Shown here in pieces: positions 38,405 to 49,002 of a DNA stretch of 64,000 nt (position 1 is the first letter of the stretch; the number at the start of each line of letters is the position of its first letter). A program made the position numbers and the translations under genes. The notes under the pieces were generated by a model, which was given only the letters and a program-made list of their open reading frames with translations, ran no database searches and was not told where the DNA came from. Origin of the DNA: Methylobacter sp. (GTDB lineage: Bacteria > Pseudomonadota > Gammaproteobacteria > Methylococcales > Methylomonadaceae); assembly GCA_030653985.1 (NCBI GenBank), contig JAURYJ010000016.1:56532-120531 (forward strand), written 5' to 3'.

Positions 38405-39898
38405 ATGCTCTTTTTATCAAAAAAACAGGACTGGCTCGGCAACATCCGTGGCGATTTACTGGCCGGTATTGTCGTTGCCCTTGCCCTGATTCCCGAAGCT
38501 ATTGCCTTCTCCATCATTGCCGGTGTCGACCCCAAAATCGGGCTTTATGCGTCTTTCTGCATTGCGGTGATTACTGCTTTTGTCGGCGGCAGACCGGGCA
38601 TGATTTCAGCGGCGACAGGAGCCATGGCGTTACTGATGGTGACTTTGGTCAAGGATCACGGACTACAATATTTATTAGCGGCAACCGTGTTAACCGGTGT
38701 GTTACAAATCATTTCCGGTTACCTGAAACTCGGCAGTTTGATGCGTTTTGTTTCGCGTTCGGTGGTGACCGGTTTTGTCAATGCACTGGCGATATTGATC
38801 TTTATGGCACAGCTGCCGGAATTGACTCATGTCACTTGGCATGTGTACGCGATGACTGCGGGCGGACTGGCGATTATCTATCTGTTTCCGTACATTCCCT
38901 TTATCGGCAAAACCCTGCCTTCGCCGCTGATTTGTATTGTGGTCTTAACCGGCATAGCGATGTATTTACACCTGGACATCCGCACCGTCGGTGATATGGG
39001 CGAGTTGCCCGACACGCTGCCGATATTCCTCTGGCCCGAAGTGCCGCTGACCTTGGAGACCTTGCAGATCATTTTGCCTTATTCGGCGGGATTAGCCGTA
39101 GTGGGTATGCTGGAATCGTTAATGACTGCCACTATAATCGATGATCTAACCGATACGTCCAGCAACAAAAACCGCGAATGCAAAGGTCAGGGCCTGGCTA
39201 ATATCGGTGCGGGCTTATTGGGTGGCATGGCCGGGTGCGCGATGATCGGCCAGTCTGTAATCAATATCAAATCGGGCGGACGTGGACGTTTATCGACGCT
39301 ATGCGCGGGTGTGTTCCTGCTGCTCATGGTGGTATTTCTGGATGACTGGATATCCAGAATCCCGATGGCCGCGCTGGTGGCGGTGATGATCATGGTCTCG
39401 ATCGGTACCTTCAGTTGGAGTTCTATCGTCAAACTGAAAGAGCATCCGTTATCCACCAATGTTGTTATGGTGGCAACGGTCGTCGTCGTTGTCTGGACAC
39501 ATAACCTGGCGTTTGGTGTAGTCACCGGGGTGTTGCTGGCATCGTTGTTCTTCGCCAATAAAATCGGTCATTTTATGGTTGTCGAATCTGACTTGGATGA
39601 GGAATCAAACACCAGAACTTATCATGTTATAGGACAAGTCTTCTTTAACTCGGCAGACAAACTTGCCACTGCCTTTGACTTTAAAGAAGCGGTAGAAAAG
39701 GTGGTAATCGATTTACATCGTGCGCATTTCTGGGATATATCCTCGGTAACCGCCTTGGATAAAGTCGTGATAAGGTTCCGAAGAGAAGGCGCTGAGGTGG
39801 AATTAATCGGCTTAAACGAAGCCAGTTCGACGATTGTCGACCGTTTCGGCATACACGATAAACCCGAAGAAATTGAAAAAATCATGGGAGGTCACTAA
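38405..39898 (+). CDS. SulP/SLC26 family anion transporter with STAS domain
   Basis: Inner-membrane transporter of 497 residues for an anion such as sulfate or bicarbonate. The N-terminal [20 protein letters not shown] and the following [11 protein letters not shown] are family signatures, with about 10-12 membrane segments. A C-terminal STAS domain follows ([20 protein letters not shown]). The last base of its stop is the first of the usp start codon (TAATG), so the two are coupled. Substrate cannot be read from sequence; bicarbonate uptake would suit a serine-cycle organism (inference). Confidence 0.88.
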   Translation: MLFLSKKQDWLGNIRGDLLAGIVVALALIPEAIAFSIIAGVDPKIGLYASFCIAVITAFVGGRPGMISAATGAMALLMVTLVKDHGLQYLLAATVLTGVLQIISGYLKLGSLMRFVSRSVVTGFVNALAILIFMAQLPELTHVTWHVYAMTAGGLAIIYLFPYIPFIGKTLPSPLICIVVLTGIAMYLHLDIRTVGDMGELPDTLPIFLWPEVPLTLETLQIILPYSAGLAVVGMLESLMTATIIDDLTDTSSNKNRECKGQGLANIGAGLLGGMAGCAMIGQSVINIKSGGRGRLSTLCAGVFLLLMVVFLDDWISRIPMAALVAVMIMVSIGTFSWSSIVKLKEHPLSTNVVMVATVVVVVWTHNLAFGVVTGVLLASLFFANKIGHFMVVESDLDEESNTRTYHVIGQVFFNSADKLATAFDFKEAVEKVVIDLHRAHFWDISSVTALDKVVIRFRREGAEVELIGLNEASSTIVDRFGIHDKPEEIEKIMGGH

Positions 39899-40767
39899 TG
39901 AATACGACGACAAATTTGGTACTGGCGTGCATTGACGGTTCGTCATTGACAGAAGCCGTCTGCGATTACGCCGCCTGGATAGCACAACGCGTCGATGCAC
40001 CGTTAAAGCTACTGCACAGCATCGATCATCACCATGAGACCGCTGCCATATCGGACTTATCCGGCAATATCGGTTTGGGCAGCCAGGAATCTTTACTCGA
40101 AGAGCTTGTCGCCGTCGAACAACAGCGCAGCAAGTTACTGTTACAGCGAGGAAAATTGATATTACAGGCGGCAAAAGACCGTGCGATCCAAGCAGGTATC
40201 GCGGATCCTATCACCCATCAGCGCCATGGCAGTCTGGTAGAGTCGCTGATAGAACTTGAAGCCGACATCCGCGTCCTGGTCATCGGCCTACGAGGAAAAG
40301 TACACGAAAACCAACCTGACCAGATAGGGGCAAAACTTGAATCCATCATCCGTTCATTGCATAAGCCTATTCTGGTAGTCAACGACCAGTTCAAAGCACC
40401 GCAACGCATCATGATCGCCTATGACGGCAGCAAAGCGGCAGAAAAAGCGGTCGACATGGTCGCCACCAGTCCGCTTTATAAAGGCCTGACCTGCCATCTG
40501 GTCTACGTCAGTAACGACAATACAGCAATAGAGCCGTTGCTTGAAGCGGTCGCCAGTAAACTGACAAAGGCGGGCGGCATTGAAGTGATCACTAAAATAT
40601 TACCCGGCAAGCCCGATCAAGCGCTTTGTGCATATCAGGACAAACACGCTATTGATCTGACCGTGATGGGCGCGTTTAGCCACGCCCGCATTCATGATCT
40701 ATTGCTGGGCAGCTTTACTGTCAAGATGCTGATGCACACCCAAAAGCCGTTGCTGTTACTGCGGTAA
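39898..40767 (+). CDS. Tandem universal stress protein
   Basis: Two USP domains in 289 residues. Each has the alpha/beta fold; the second ends with MGAFSHARIHDLLLGSFTVK, close to the ATP-binding G-x2-G-x9-G(S/T) pattern, and the first has the matching VIGLRGK. It is translationally coupled to sulP, and USP proteins are often linked to SulP-type transporters, so it may regulate that transporter. Confidence 0.88.
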   Translation: MNTTTNLVLACIDGSSLTEAVCDYAAWIAQRVDAPLKLLHSIDHHHETAAISDLSGNIGLGSQESLLEELVAVEQQRSKLLLQRGKLILQAAKDRAIQAGIADPITHQRHGSLVESLIELEADIRVLVIGLRGKVHENQPDQIGAKLESIIRSLHKPILVVNDQFKAPQRIMIAYDGSKAAEKAVDMVATSPLYKGLTCHLVYVSNDNTAIEPLLEAVASKLTKAGGIEVITKILPGKPDQALCAYQDKHAIDLTVMGAFSHARIHDLLLGSFTVKMLMHTQKPLLLLR

Positions 40768-40780
40768 AACTAAAGCCATA

Positions 40781-40803
40781 AGAGGCTCGTCAAAAGAGCC
40801 TCT
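40781..40803. terminator. Bidirectional terminator between usp and glgX
   Basis: AGAGGCTC pairs with GAGCCTCT around a seven-base loop, between convergent genes. Confidence 0.6.
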
Positions 40804-40819
40804 CACCCGTCATCACACG

Positions 40820-42910
40820 CTATTCAACAATCCAATTTTCAAAGACCACAACAGCCCGGGTATTGACCTGATAGCAATTTTCATCCACGGATTTCTGCTG
40901 CTCCGAGTCCACAATATCTTGCGGTGACGGCAACGATGTATCCAAAGACAGACACCATAAGCGACCGGCAATGACCGGTAACTCAATAGTCACTTGTTGA
41001 TCTGACATATTCATCACGACATGCAGGTCGGCTTCGTTACTTTCCACGCCTGCCAAGGTAAAAGCCAGAACCCTGGCTTCCGGATCATCCCAAAGCGGCT
41101 GGTTAAGCTCGGTGCCATGCCATTGAATTTCGGCTATGCCTCGGCCATTAACCGGTTTACCGGTCAAAAAACGCCGTCGCATCAAGGCTGGGTGTCTTTT
41201 GCGCAACGCTATCATCAGTTGAACAAAGCGCAGCATATCGGCATTTTTTTCCGTCATACTCCAATCTATCCAGGACAATTCATTATCCTGACAGTAACAA
41301 TTATTATTTCCGCCCTGGCTATGTAATAACTCGTTGCCCGCCAGTAGCATCGGAACGCCATGACTGAGAAGCAACAGAGCAAAAACATTTTTTACCTGTT
41401 TTCTGCGCAACGCCAGAATACTTGCGTCGTCGGTTTCACCCTCAATGCCGTAATTAAAACTTAAATTATTATTACAGCCATCCTGATTATTTTCGCCGTT
41501 AGCCTCATTATGTTTTTCGTTGTAACTGAACAAATCGTACAAGGTGAAGCCGTCGTGACAGGTGACAAAGTTAATGCTGTTAATAGGCAGTCGGCCCTTG
41601 TGCTCATAAAGATCGTTACTGCCGCAAAGGCGGGTTGCAAGCTCGTTAATCAAGCCATTATCGCCGCGTACAAAGCGCCGAATCACGTCCCGGTATCTAC
41701 CGTTCCATTCAGCCCAGCGATAACCAGGAAAACTGCCGACCTGATACAACCCTACCGCATCCCAGGCTTCGGCAATCAGCTTGGTTTTAGCCAGCCGCGC
41801 GGAAAGCTCGATACCCCATAGCAAAGGCGGATCATGCAGAACCTTACCCCCCTCCCCTCGGGCTAAGGCGCTGGCCAAATCAAAGCGGAAACCATCGACA
41901 TGCATTTCCCTGACCCAATATTCCAGGCACTTAATAATAAAGTTGGCTACCAGCGGATGATTGGCGTTTACCGTGTTGCCGCAGCCGGTATAATCATGAA
42001 GAATGCTCTTATTATTCTCATCATGATGATAAAAAATATCATCGCCTATGCCCCTGAAATTTATGATCGGGCCATCGGCACCGGCTTCTGCGGTATGGTT
42101 AAACACCACATCCATAATAACGCCGATGCCGGCCTGGTGCAGCGCTTTGACCAGATCGCGAAACTCCTGTACATGAGTGCCTTGTTCCGGGGTGACGCAG
42201 TAACCTGGATGCGGACTAAAAAAACTGTGGGTACTGTAACCCCAGTAATTTTTCAGCCCCATATCGGCGGTGTTCTTAGGAACATCCTGTTCATCGAAAG
42301 CCATCACCGGCAATAGTTCAACGTGAGTAATGCCGAGTGCTTTCAGGTAAGGAATTTTTTCGATCAACCCGGAAAAAGTACCCGGATGATCCACTTTCGA
42401 AGAAGGATGTCGGGTAAAACCGCCTACATGCAGTTCGTAAACAATAGCCCTTTCGCTGCGAATGCGCAGCGGCACATCGCCTTCCCAATCATAACGATCG
42501 TCAGTGACAACGCAACGCATCGCGGTAAGTTTATTGTCACCCGGCATACACGCCGCCTTGCGACTCCAGCGCTTATCACTGACGGCGCGCGCCCAAGGGT
42601 CGATCAATTGCTTGTCTTTATCAAAATGCAATCCCGCTTCACGGACTTGATTAGGCCCGTCCATGCGCCAGGCATACCATGTGCCCGCCGGCAATTCGGA
42701 CACATAAACGTGCCAGGAAAAAAAAGTTCGGTGGATTTCTTCCTGCAACACGATAGTTTGAAAGGGTTCATCGCAGTCTGACGTATCAAAAAGCAACAGT
42801 TCCACATGCGTCGCATAGCGGCTGAAAATGGAGAAATTAACGCCCTTGTTTTTAGCTCTGGAGCCCGAAGGGTAAGGATTCCCTGGACTTAACTGGTATT
42901 CTTTTTGCAT
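40820..42910 (-). CDS. glgX: Glycogen debranching enzyme (GH13, isoamylase type)
   Basis: Hydrolyses alpha-1,6 branches of glycogen. The CBM48 start (YPSGSRAKNKGVNFSIFS) precedes a GH13 barrel with DGFRFDLASAL (nucleophile), LIAEAWDAVG (acid/base) and VTCHDGFTLYDLF. The frame is open to 43018; the ATG at 42910 (MQKEYQLSPGNPYP) gives the usual opening and 696 residues, with GAGG close upstream. It closes the glycogen region at its far end. Confidence 0.92.
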   Translation of the reverse strand: MQKEYQLSPGNPYPSGSRAKNKGVNFSIFSRYATHVELLLFDTSDCDEPFQTIVLQEEIHRTFFSWHVYVSELPAGTWYAWRMDGPNQVREAGLHFDKDKQLIDPWARAVSDKRWSRKAACMPGDNKLTAMRCVVTDDRYDWEGDVPLRIRSERAIVYELHVGGFTRHPSSKVDHPGTFSGLIEKIPYLKALGITHVELLPVMAFDEQDVPKNTADMGLKNYWGYSTHSFFSPHPGYCVTPEQGTHVQEFRDLVKALHQAGIGVIMDVVFNHTAEAGADGPIINFRGIGDDIFYHHDENNKSILHDYTGCGNTVNANHPLVANFIIKCLEYWVREMHVDGFRFDLASALARGEGGKVLHDPPLLWGIELSARLAKTKLIAEAWDAVGLYQVGSFPGYRWAEWNGRYRDVIRRFVRGDNGLINELATRLCGSNDLYEHKGRLPINSINFVTCHDGFTLYDLFSYNEKHNEANGENNQDGCNNNLSFNYGIEGETDDASILALRRKQVKNVFALLLLSHGVPMLLAGNELLHSQGGNNNCYCQDNELSWIDWSMTEKNADMLRFVQLMIALRKRHPALMRRRFLTGKPVNGRGIAEIQWHGTELNQPLWDDPEARVLAFTLAGVESNEADLHVVMNMSDQQVTIELPVIAGRLWCLSLDTSLPSPQDIVDSEQQKSVDENCYQVNTRAVVVFENWIVE

Positions 42911-43279
42911 ATCCTCGTCTCGCGCTTTGTCATCACAAAGCTTAATTAACTCGTTTGGGTTGTTTTCTACTGAAAACAGGAAGTCATACTTATTGTTATC
43001 CAAAGCCAGCGACTGCAAGGCGATTTAAAGCCTATAGCAAGATCACTACAAATGCTCGCTAAAACTAGCTTCAAAATCCTTTAGCTGCTCTCAGTTAAGG
43101 CATTCCAGGCTAGTTTTTTCCCTATTTGGCGATGAAATAAATCGCGTCTAAAAGCCAATTATATATAAACAAGAAACTATTAATCAATAATTACAGGCAT
43201 TGTTAACGAATAAGCGCATAGGTATAGTATAGCTAACACTGATTAATTCCTTCCCATAAAATAGCAAAGGAGCTTTAAA

Positions 43280-43432
43280 ATGACTGCTTTTAAAAGAGAT
43301 ATACTAATAGGACTCATGTTTGTCGTTGGTATTTTAGGCTTTATTTCCGGCGAATTCATTGTTTCAACGATTATGTTCGGATCAGCCGCCCTATTTAGCA
43401 ATATGTTGTTAAGTCCCAGGTTGCGCAACTAA
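43280..43432 (+). CDS. 50-residue small membrane protein
   Basis: ATG at 43280 follows a strong AAGGAG (43267-43272) at seven bases. The product begins MTAFKRDILIGLMFVVGILG and ends LLSPRLRN, with two hydrophobic stretches (about 8-21 and 27-45) and basic residues at both ends. A terminator follows 57 bases later. No family is recognised. The good ribosome-binding site and terminator support a real gene. Confidence 0.6.
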   Translation: MTAFKRDILIGLMFVVGILGFISGEFIVSTIMFGSAALFSNMLLSPRLRN

Positions 43433-43488
43433 GTTTTTACCACCTCTTGATATCCTACCTCAAGCAGACCCTCTCCTGTTTGACCTTT

Positions 43489-43523
43489 CTCCCGGCGCTT
43501 GTATTAGCACCGGGAGTTTTTTT
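43489..43523 (+). terminator. Terminator after the small membrane protein
   Basis: CTCCCGG/CCGGGAG, extended by GC/GC after a mismatch, followed by seven T. Confidence 0.8.
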
Positions 43524-43550
43524 GTCTGAATTTTTCGCCGGTTCTGCAAA

Positions 43551-44690
43551 TTACCCCGTCATCACCGCTTTCACGATAATGAATTTCGAGTTGGATGCAA
43601 CGACCGAATACGCCCCAAAAAGACGGCTCAGGTAGCTGTGATAATCCAGATGCCGATTACCAATCACCCACAATTCGCCGCCTTGACGCAATACCCTGCG
43701 CGACTGTTTAAATAAGCTGACAGCAATCTGATCGCCTACCGTATTTTGCTGGTGAAACGGCGGATTACAAAGAATCAGGTCGGCCGACTCGGACTCACGT
43801 TCCATCAAGCCATCACCGACGCAAAAAGTTGCCACGCGCTGTTCATTAAATACACGATAAAAATTGTCCCTGGCCGATGCCACAGCCATAAAAGACTCGT
43901 CGACAAAATGCAATGTCGCCTTTGGATTGCGTTCGGCGGCGATTAAACCAACCAAGCCGTTACCGCAGCCCAAATCGATAATGTCGCAGGCATCCTGCCG
44001 CGAGGGGAGATGCTGAAGAAAAAAGCGCGTCCCTATATCGAGACTGTCTCGTGAAAACACGTTGGCGTGGTTACTAATCAGATAATCGGTATTTTCAAGC
44101 CGATAACTGACCGGATAGGGACTAGGCGGCACAATCAGTCCGGCATCAAGGGATGCAAAAATCAGCCGCGCCTTCTTTCTTGCCAACGAGGTCGTCGTCG
44201 GCCCAAGCAAACGCTCCAGTAACTTCCAAACCGAAGGCGGCAGAGTTTTGATCATGCCCGCGATAATGATCTGGGTTGATGGTGTTAAATGCGGATGCAA
44301 ACGTATCAACTGGTCTTCCAATAATGCCAGCGTCTTCGGCACCTTAATCAATACCCGGTCAAAGACACCCGCCAACGGCTCAAGACTATGCAGCAAGCTG
44401 ACGCTTTGCTCAGGCAAGCCGTTTGCGGCAAGATTGAGCCGCGTGGCCTGCTGAGACAGATAGGAATCCGACATCACATCCGGCCGGAAAGCATTCAACG
44501 CCACAGCCAGTGCGCCAAAACCATCATTCACGATCAAAACCCGTGCAGCAGCAGGCAGATTCAGTTCTTCTGCCAGCGTGTTAAGTAAATATTCGTCCGC
44601 CGCATCCCAGGCACGCAGCAACTCTCGCGGCCGTTTTGGCAGCCGGTTGAGTTCAAACTCGCCTTGAGCAACGCTTAAACGATTAGACAT
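43551..44690 (-). CDS. rlmG: 23S rRNA m2G1835 methyltransferase
   Basis: Methylates G1835 of 23S rRNA using S-adenosylmethionine. The 379 residues match E. coli RlmG, with a degenerate N-terminal methyltransferase domain (KVPKTLALLE, LGPTTTSLARKKARL) and an active C-terminal one (IIDLGCGNGLVGLI, CNPPFHQ). The conserved NHANVFSRDSLDIGTRFF segment separates RlmG from RsmC. It begins five bases after the efpL stop, so the two form an operon of translation-related genes. Confidence 0.93.
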   Translation of the reverse strand: MSNRLSVAQGEFELNRLPKRPRELLRAWDAADEYLLNTLAEELNLPAAARVLIVNDGFGALAVALNAFRPDVMSDSYLSQQATRLNLAANGLPEQSVSLLHSLEPLAGVFDRVLIKVPKTLALLEDQLIRLHPHLTPSTQIIIAGMIKTLPPSVWKLLERLLGPTTTSLARKKARLIFASLDAGLIVPPSPYPVSYRLENTDYLISNHANVFSRDSLDIGTRFFLQHLPSRQDACDIIDLGCGNGLVGLIAAERNPKATLHFVDESFMAVASARDNFYRVFNEQRVATFCVGDGLMERESESADLILCNPPFHQQNTVGDQIAVSLFKQSRRVLRQGGELWVIGNRHLDYHSYLSRLFGAYSVVASNSKFIIVKAVMTG

Positions 44691-44695
44691 GACGG

Positions 44696-45262
44696 TTAAG
44701 CGCGTGACATGAATTTTCCGCTGTCGGTATTGATTTTAATCAACTCTTCAGGCTCCAGATACTCGGGCACCTGAACCTCCAATCCGGTGGCCAGCCTGGC
44801 CGTTTTGGTACGCCCTGACGCCGTCGCGCCCTTAATGGCCGGAGCCGTCTCCACTATCGCCAACACCACAGAACTGGGCAATTCAATACCCAGTACTCCA
44901 TCGTCTATCAACAAGGCCACTATACCTTCCAAGCCTTCGGTCAAATAGTCGATTTGGCCTTCCAAATCCGCACTACTCAAGGTGTACTGGGTATAATCTT
45001 CCATATCCATGAAGATATAATTATCGCCGTCTATATAAGAAAACTGCACCTTGGCTCGCACCAGATCGGCATCTTTAAAGAAATCATCCCCTTTTAAGGA
45101 CTCATCCAGTTTTTGACCGGTTTTAAGGTTGGTAAAACGAATCTTGTACAAAGTTGACGCGCCACGGGACGATGGACTTTTCGCATCGACCTGCTTAACC
45201 GCATGCGGTATGCCGTTTATTTCAACCACCATGCCTCTTTTTAAATCACTCGCTTTTGCCAC
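44696..45262 (-). CDS. efpL: EF-P-like translation factor EfpL (YeiP)
   Basis: A paralogue of elongation factor P that helps ribosomes past difficult proline-containing motifs. Three EF-P-type beta domains are present. The loop that reaches the peptidyl-transferase centre reads SPSSRGASTLYK with Arg33 at the tip, typical of EfpL; EF-P has a modified lysine there. The frame is open to 45334, but GTG at 45262 with AGAGG upstream gives 188 residues and the correct loop position. It is followed by rlmG. Confidence 0.9.
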   Translation of the reverse strand: MAKASDLKRGMVVEINGIPHAVKQVDAKSPSSRGASTLYKIRFTNLKTGQKLDESLKGDDFFKDADLVRAKVQFSYIDGDNYIFMDMEDYTQYTLSSADLEGQIDYLTEGLEGIVALLIDDGVLGIELPSSVVLAIVETAPAIKGATASGRTKTARLATGLEVQVPEYLEPEELIKINTDSGKFMSRA

Positions 45263-45533
45263 GCAAACCTCTTCTCGATTAAACTTGCCGACAACATGCC
45301 GCAAGGGTTTATAGTTAAGTGAGCAAGCCACCATCAGACGCCATTATATCGTAAAATTTATACTTAAAACCGCCTGCTATCGGAAAGCCATCCCATGGCA
45401 GTTCATCTTAACGATTCATCAAATTTCTTCGCTAGCCTGAAACCGCCCCCTTCAGGTCGATTATGCCAGTTTGACAACGATGCATGGGTATCGTTATCCT
45501 TTTTGGTAACCTGCTCGCTTACGGGGAGGGAAC

Positions 45534-45594
45534 AATCCACCGACCTCTATCCGTCGGCGGGTGTCACTCGACGGATAGAGGTCGGGTGTGGATT
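45534..45594. repeat. Long inverted repeat upstream of glxR
   Basis: CGACCTCTATCCGTCG (45541-45556) pairs perfectly with 45569-45584, and the stem extends through AATCCAC/TGTGGATT with a small bulge. It lies 24 bases before the glxR start. The spacer of about 355 bases from 45263 holds no other gene. Confidence 0.75.
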
Positions 45595-45618
45595 GAAACA
45601 TCAGTGAACAATTAAATC

Positions 45619-46503
45619 ATGTCAGATAAAAAACCCACTCTCGGCTTCATCGGTATCGGCCTGATGGGCAAGCCGATGACATTGCGCTTGCTGGATGCAG
45701 GCTTTAGCGTCAATGTCTGGAACCGTACCACTGAAAAGCTCCAACCGGTGACCGATGTCGGCGCTACAGCCTGCTCATCCGTTGCCGAATTAGTCCGGGC
45801 CTCCGAGGTCATTATCTTATGCCTGGCCGACACCGCTGTGGTCGAATCCATTGTCCGCAACGATATTGCACCAAACGGTACTGCAGGCAAGTTGCTGATT
45901 GACTTATCCAGCATCCATCCGGAAAACACCCGGGAATTAGCGGCACTATTGCATCAACAATGCGCGATGGACTGGGTTGACGCACCGGTTTCCGGCGGTG
46001 TTGTCGGCGCAGAACGTGGCAATTTGGCGATTATGGCGGGAGGCAGTGCCGAACATATCGATATTGCCCGGCTCGTTCTGGCGCCGCTGTATCAACAATT
46101 AACCCACATGGGCGAGGTGGGCAGCGGCCAAATCACCAAGATCTGCAACCAGATGATCGTCAGTTGCAATGTGCTGGTTATCGCCGAAATGATGGCGCTG
46201 GCAAAGCAAGCCGGTGTTGACGTCCAGCAAATACCTGTCGCGCTGGCAGGCGGTTTTGCCGATTCCAAGCCCTTGCAAATCGTCGGCAAGGAAATGGCGA
46301 CAGAAACCTTTGAGCCGGTCAAATGGCGGGTTAAAACCCTACTGAAGGATTTGAACATGGCGGTCGATTTATCCGCGAAACAGGGCACTGCCATCCCTAT
46401 GTCCGCTCTGGCCTCGCAGCTGATGCAACTGCACGGCAGTCAAGGTTATCTGGAACAAGATCCCGCCACCTTAATCAAACTGTACACGAAAACCGATGCT
46501 TAA
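45619..46503 (+). CDS. glxR: 2-hydroxy-3-oxopropionate reductase (tartronate semialdehyde reductase)
   Basis: NAD(P)-dependent beta-hydroxyacid dehydrogenase of 294 residues that reduces tartronate semialdehyde to D-glycerate. The Rossmann motif is GFIGIGLMGKPM, the substrate-binding signature is DAPVSGGVVGAERGNLAIM, and the catalytic lysine lies in GQITKICNQ. It overlaps hyi by eight bases. With hydroxypyruvate isomerase it gives a route from hydroxypyruvate to glycerate, the substrate of GckA. Other members of the family (3-hydroxyisobutyrate or succinic semialdehyde reductases) look alike, but hyi makes this assignment likely. Confidence 0.83.
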   Translation: MSDKKPTLGFIGIGLMGKPMTLRLLDAGFSVNVWNRTTEKLQPVTDVGATACSSVAELVRASEVIILCLADTAVVESIVRNDIAPNGTAGKLLIDLSSIHPENTRELAALLHQQCAMDWVDAPVSGGVVGAERGNLAIMAGGSAEHIDIARLVLAPLYQQLTHMGEVGSGQITKICNQMIVSCNVLVIAEMMALAKQAGVDVQQIPVALAGGFADSKPLQIVGKEMATETFEPVKWRVKTLLKDLNMAVDLSAKQGTAIPMSALASQLMQLHGSQGYLEQDPATLIKLYTKTDA

Positions 46504-47281
46504 TTTTACCGCCAATCTAAGTCTATTATTTACCGAAGTCCCCTTGATTGATCGATTTAAGGCCGCTAAACAAGCGGGCTTTAACGCCGTAGAAATTCAA
46601 TTTCCTTACGCGTTAAGCGCAGCCGCGATAAAAAACCAACTGGACGAGCATAACTTAAAACTGGTTTTATTTAACGTAGACGCCGACGATTTATTACAAG
46701 GCGGAGAGGGACTGGCCTGTGTGCCTGAAAAACGCGATCAATTCAGGCAGGCCGTTGCTCAAACCATCGAATACGCCAAGCGATTAAAACCGGAAGTCAT
46801 CAATGTGCTGCCGGGGCGCTGTCTGGATAACAGCCGCCTGGAGCACTATCTGGAAACCTTTAAAGAAAACCTGTGTTGCGCCGTCGAGGCCTTTTCGCCG
46901 CTGGACATTAAAACGGTTTTTGAAGCCGTCAATACTCAGGATATGCCGGGGTTTATCATCGATAGCGGCACGCAAATGCTGGAGATATTAAAGCAGCTGA
47001 ACCGCCCGAATCTGTTGATGCAGTACGATATTTATCACATGCAAATGATGGGCGAAAAGCCCGAAGGATTTATTACCGAACAGGCAGATAAAATCGGTCA
47101 CATTCAGTTTGCCGATTGTCCCGGACGGGGGCAACCCGGTACCGGCCAAATTGATTTTGACCGGGTGTTTTCAGCCATTGCAACATCGGCTTATTCGGGA
47201 TGGGTCGGTGCGGAATATAAGCCGGTTGGGGCTACGACTGAAAGCCTAGACTGGTTAAAAACGTATAGTAAACGCGAATAA
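46496..47281 (+). CDS. hyi: Hydroxypyruvate isomerase
   Basis: TIM-barrel isomerase of 261 residues interconverting hydroxypyruvate and tartronate semialdehyde. Signatures are the N-terminal FNAVEIQFPYALS, VINVLPGR, MQYDIYHMQMM and IGHIQFADCPGRGQPGTG, which include the metal and catalytic acidic residues. The start overlaps glxR. No glyoxylate carboligase gene lies here, so the pair probably serves hydroxypyruvate from the serine cycle. The last codons and the stop lie inside a REP-like palindrome. Confidence 0.88.
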   Translation: MLNFTANLSLLFTEVPLIDRFKAAKQAGFNAVEIQFPYALSAAAIKNQLDEHNLKLVLFNVDADDLLQGGEGLACVPEKRDQFRQAVAQTIEYAKRLKPEVINVLPGRCLDNSRLEHYLETFKENLCCAVEAFSPLDIKTVFEAVNTQDMPGFIIDSGTQMLEILKQLNRPNLLMQYDIYHMQMMGEKPEGFITEQADKIGHIQFADCPGRGQPGTGQIDFDRVFSAIATSAYSGWVGAEYKPVGATTESLDWLKTYSKRE

Positions 47282-47294
47282 ATTCGCGCCCACA
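47273..47294. repeat. REP-like palindrome overlapping the hyi stop codon
   Basis: CGCGAATAAATTCGCG (47273-47288) followed by CCCACA, the same core as at 33158-33180. The TAA at 47279-47281 in its centre is the hyi stop. Confidence 0.75.
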
Positions 47295-47305
47295 CTATCA
47301 ATCGC

Positions 47306-47816
<511 letters not shown>

Positions 47817-47822
47817 GCTTTG

Positions 47823-48314
<492 letters not shown>

Positions 48315-48444
48315 TTATTTTCAAAAAAATCGGCAATTCTATACCAAGAGGCTGGTTTTAAATACTCATTTAATTTGGCGCTCAAGATTCAGGGTTCAAG
48401 GCGGCGCAACCTGGAGCCTTGTTTTTTCGTCTTTCACCTTAGCG

Positions 48445-49002
48445 TCAAACTTCCGCCCGTTCAAACAAATGATAACCAACCTCGCCCGCGCTCTTGCTTT
48501 TCAGCAGCCGCCAATTTTCGGGCATTCCAAAAAAATCAAAATGTCGTTCCGTTTCAACATAAATCTTGGCATGTTTAGCCAGCCAAGCGTTTTGTTCCAA
48601 CAGTTGACACGTTTGAATCACCAGGTTGAGGCCGAATGGCGGATCAAGAAACACCACATCAAAGACCTGTGCGTCCCCGGCCAGATAGCGCAATACATCG
48701 CTTTGCACTGTTTTTATTTGGGTCGCAGACAGCGCAACGATATTGTCCTTTAAACTGCGACAGGCCTGAATATTGTTTTCTACCTGAATAACCGACTTTG
48801 CGCCTCTGGAAGCGGCTTCAAAACCCAAAGCGCCGCTCCCGGAATACAAATCCAGGCACTGTTTGCCGGAAATTTCATAGCGCAACCAGTTGAATACGGT
48901 TTCCCTGACTCTGGCCGGCGTGGGCCTTAACCCCGGCGCATCGACAAAACTTAACTGCCGACTGCGCCAATCACCGCCGATAATTCTGAGCTTATTTTTC
49001 AC
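48445..49002 (-). CDS. rsmD: 16S rRNA m2G966 methyltransferase
   Basis: SAM-dependent methyltransferase of 185 residues for G966 of 16S rRNA. The N-terminal RIIGGDWRSRQL and RPTPARVRETVFNWL, the SAM loop LDLYSGSGALGFEAASRGA and the catalytic VFLDPPFG are diagnostic. It overlaps the upstream M16 gene by 11 bases. Confidence 0.95.
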   Translation of the reverse strand: MKNKLRIIGGDWRSRQLSFVDAPGLRPTPARVRETVFNWLRYEISGKQCLDLYSGSGALGFEAASRGAKSVIQVENNIQACRSLKDNIVALSATQIKTVQSDVLRYLAGDAQVFDVVFLDPPFGLNLVIQTCQLLEQNAWLAKHAKIYVETERHFDFFGMPENWRLLKSKSAGEVGYHLFERAEV

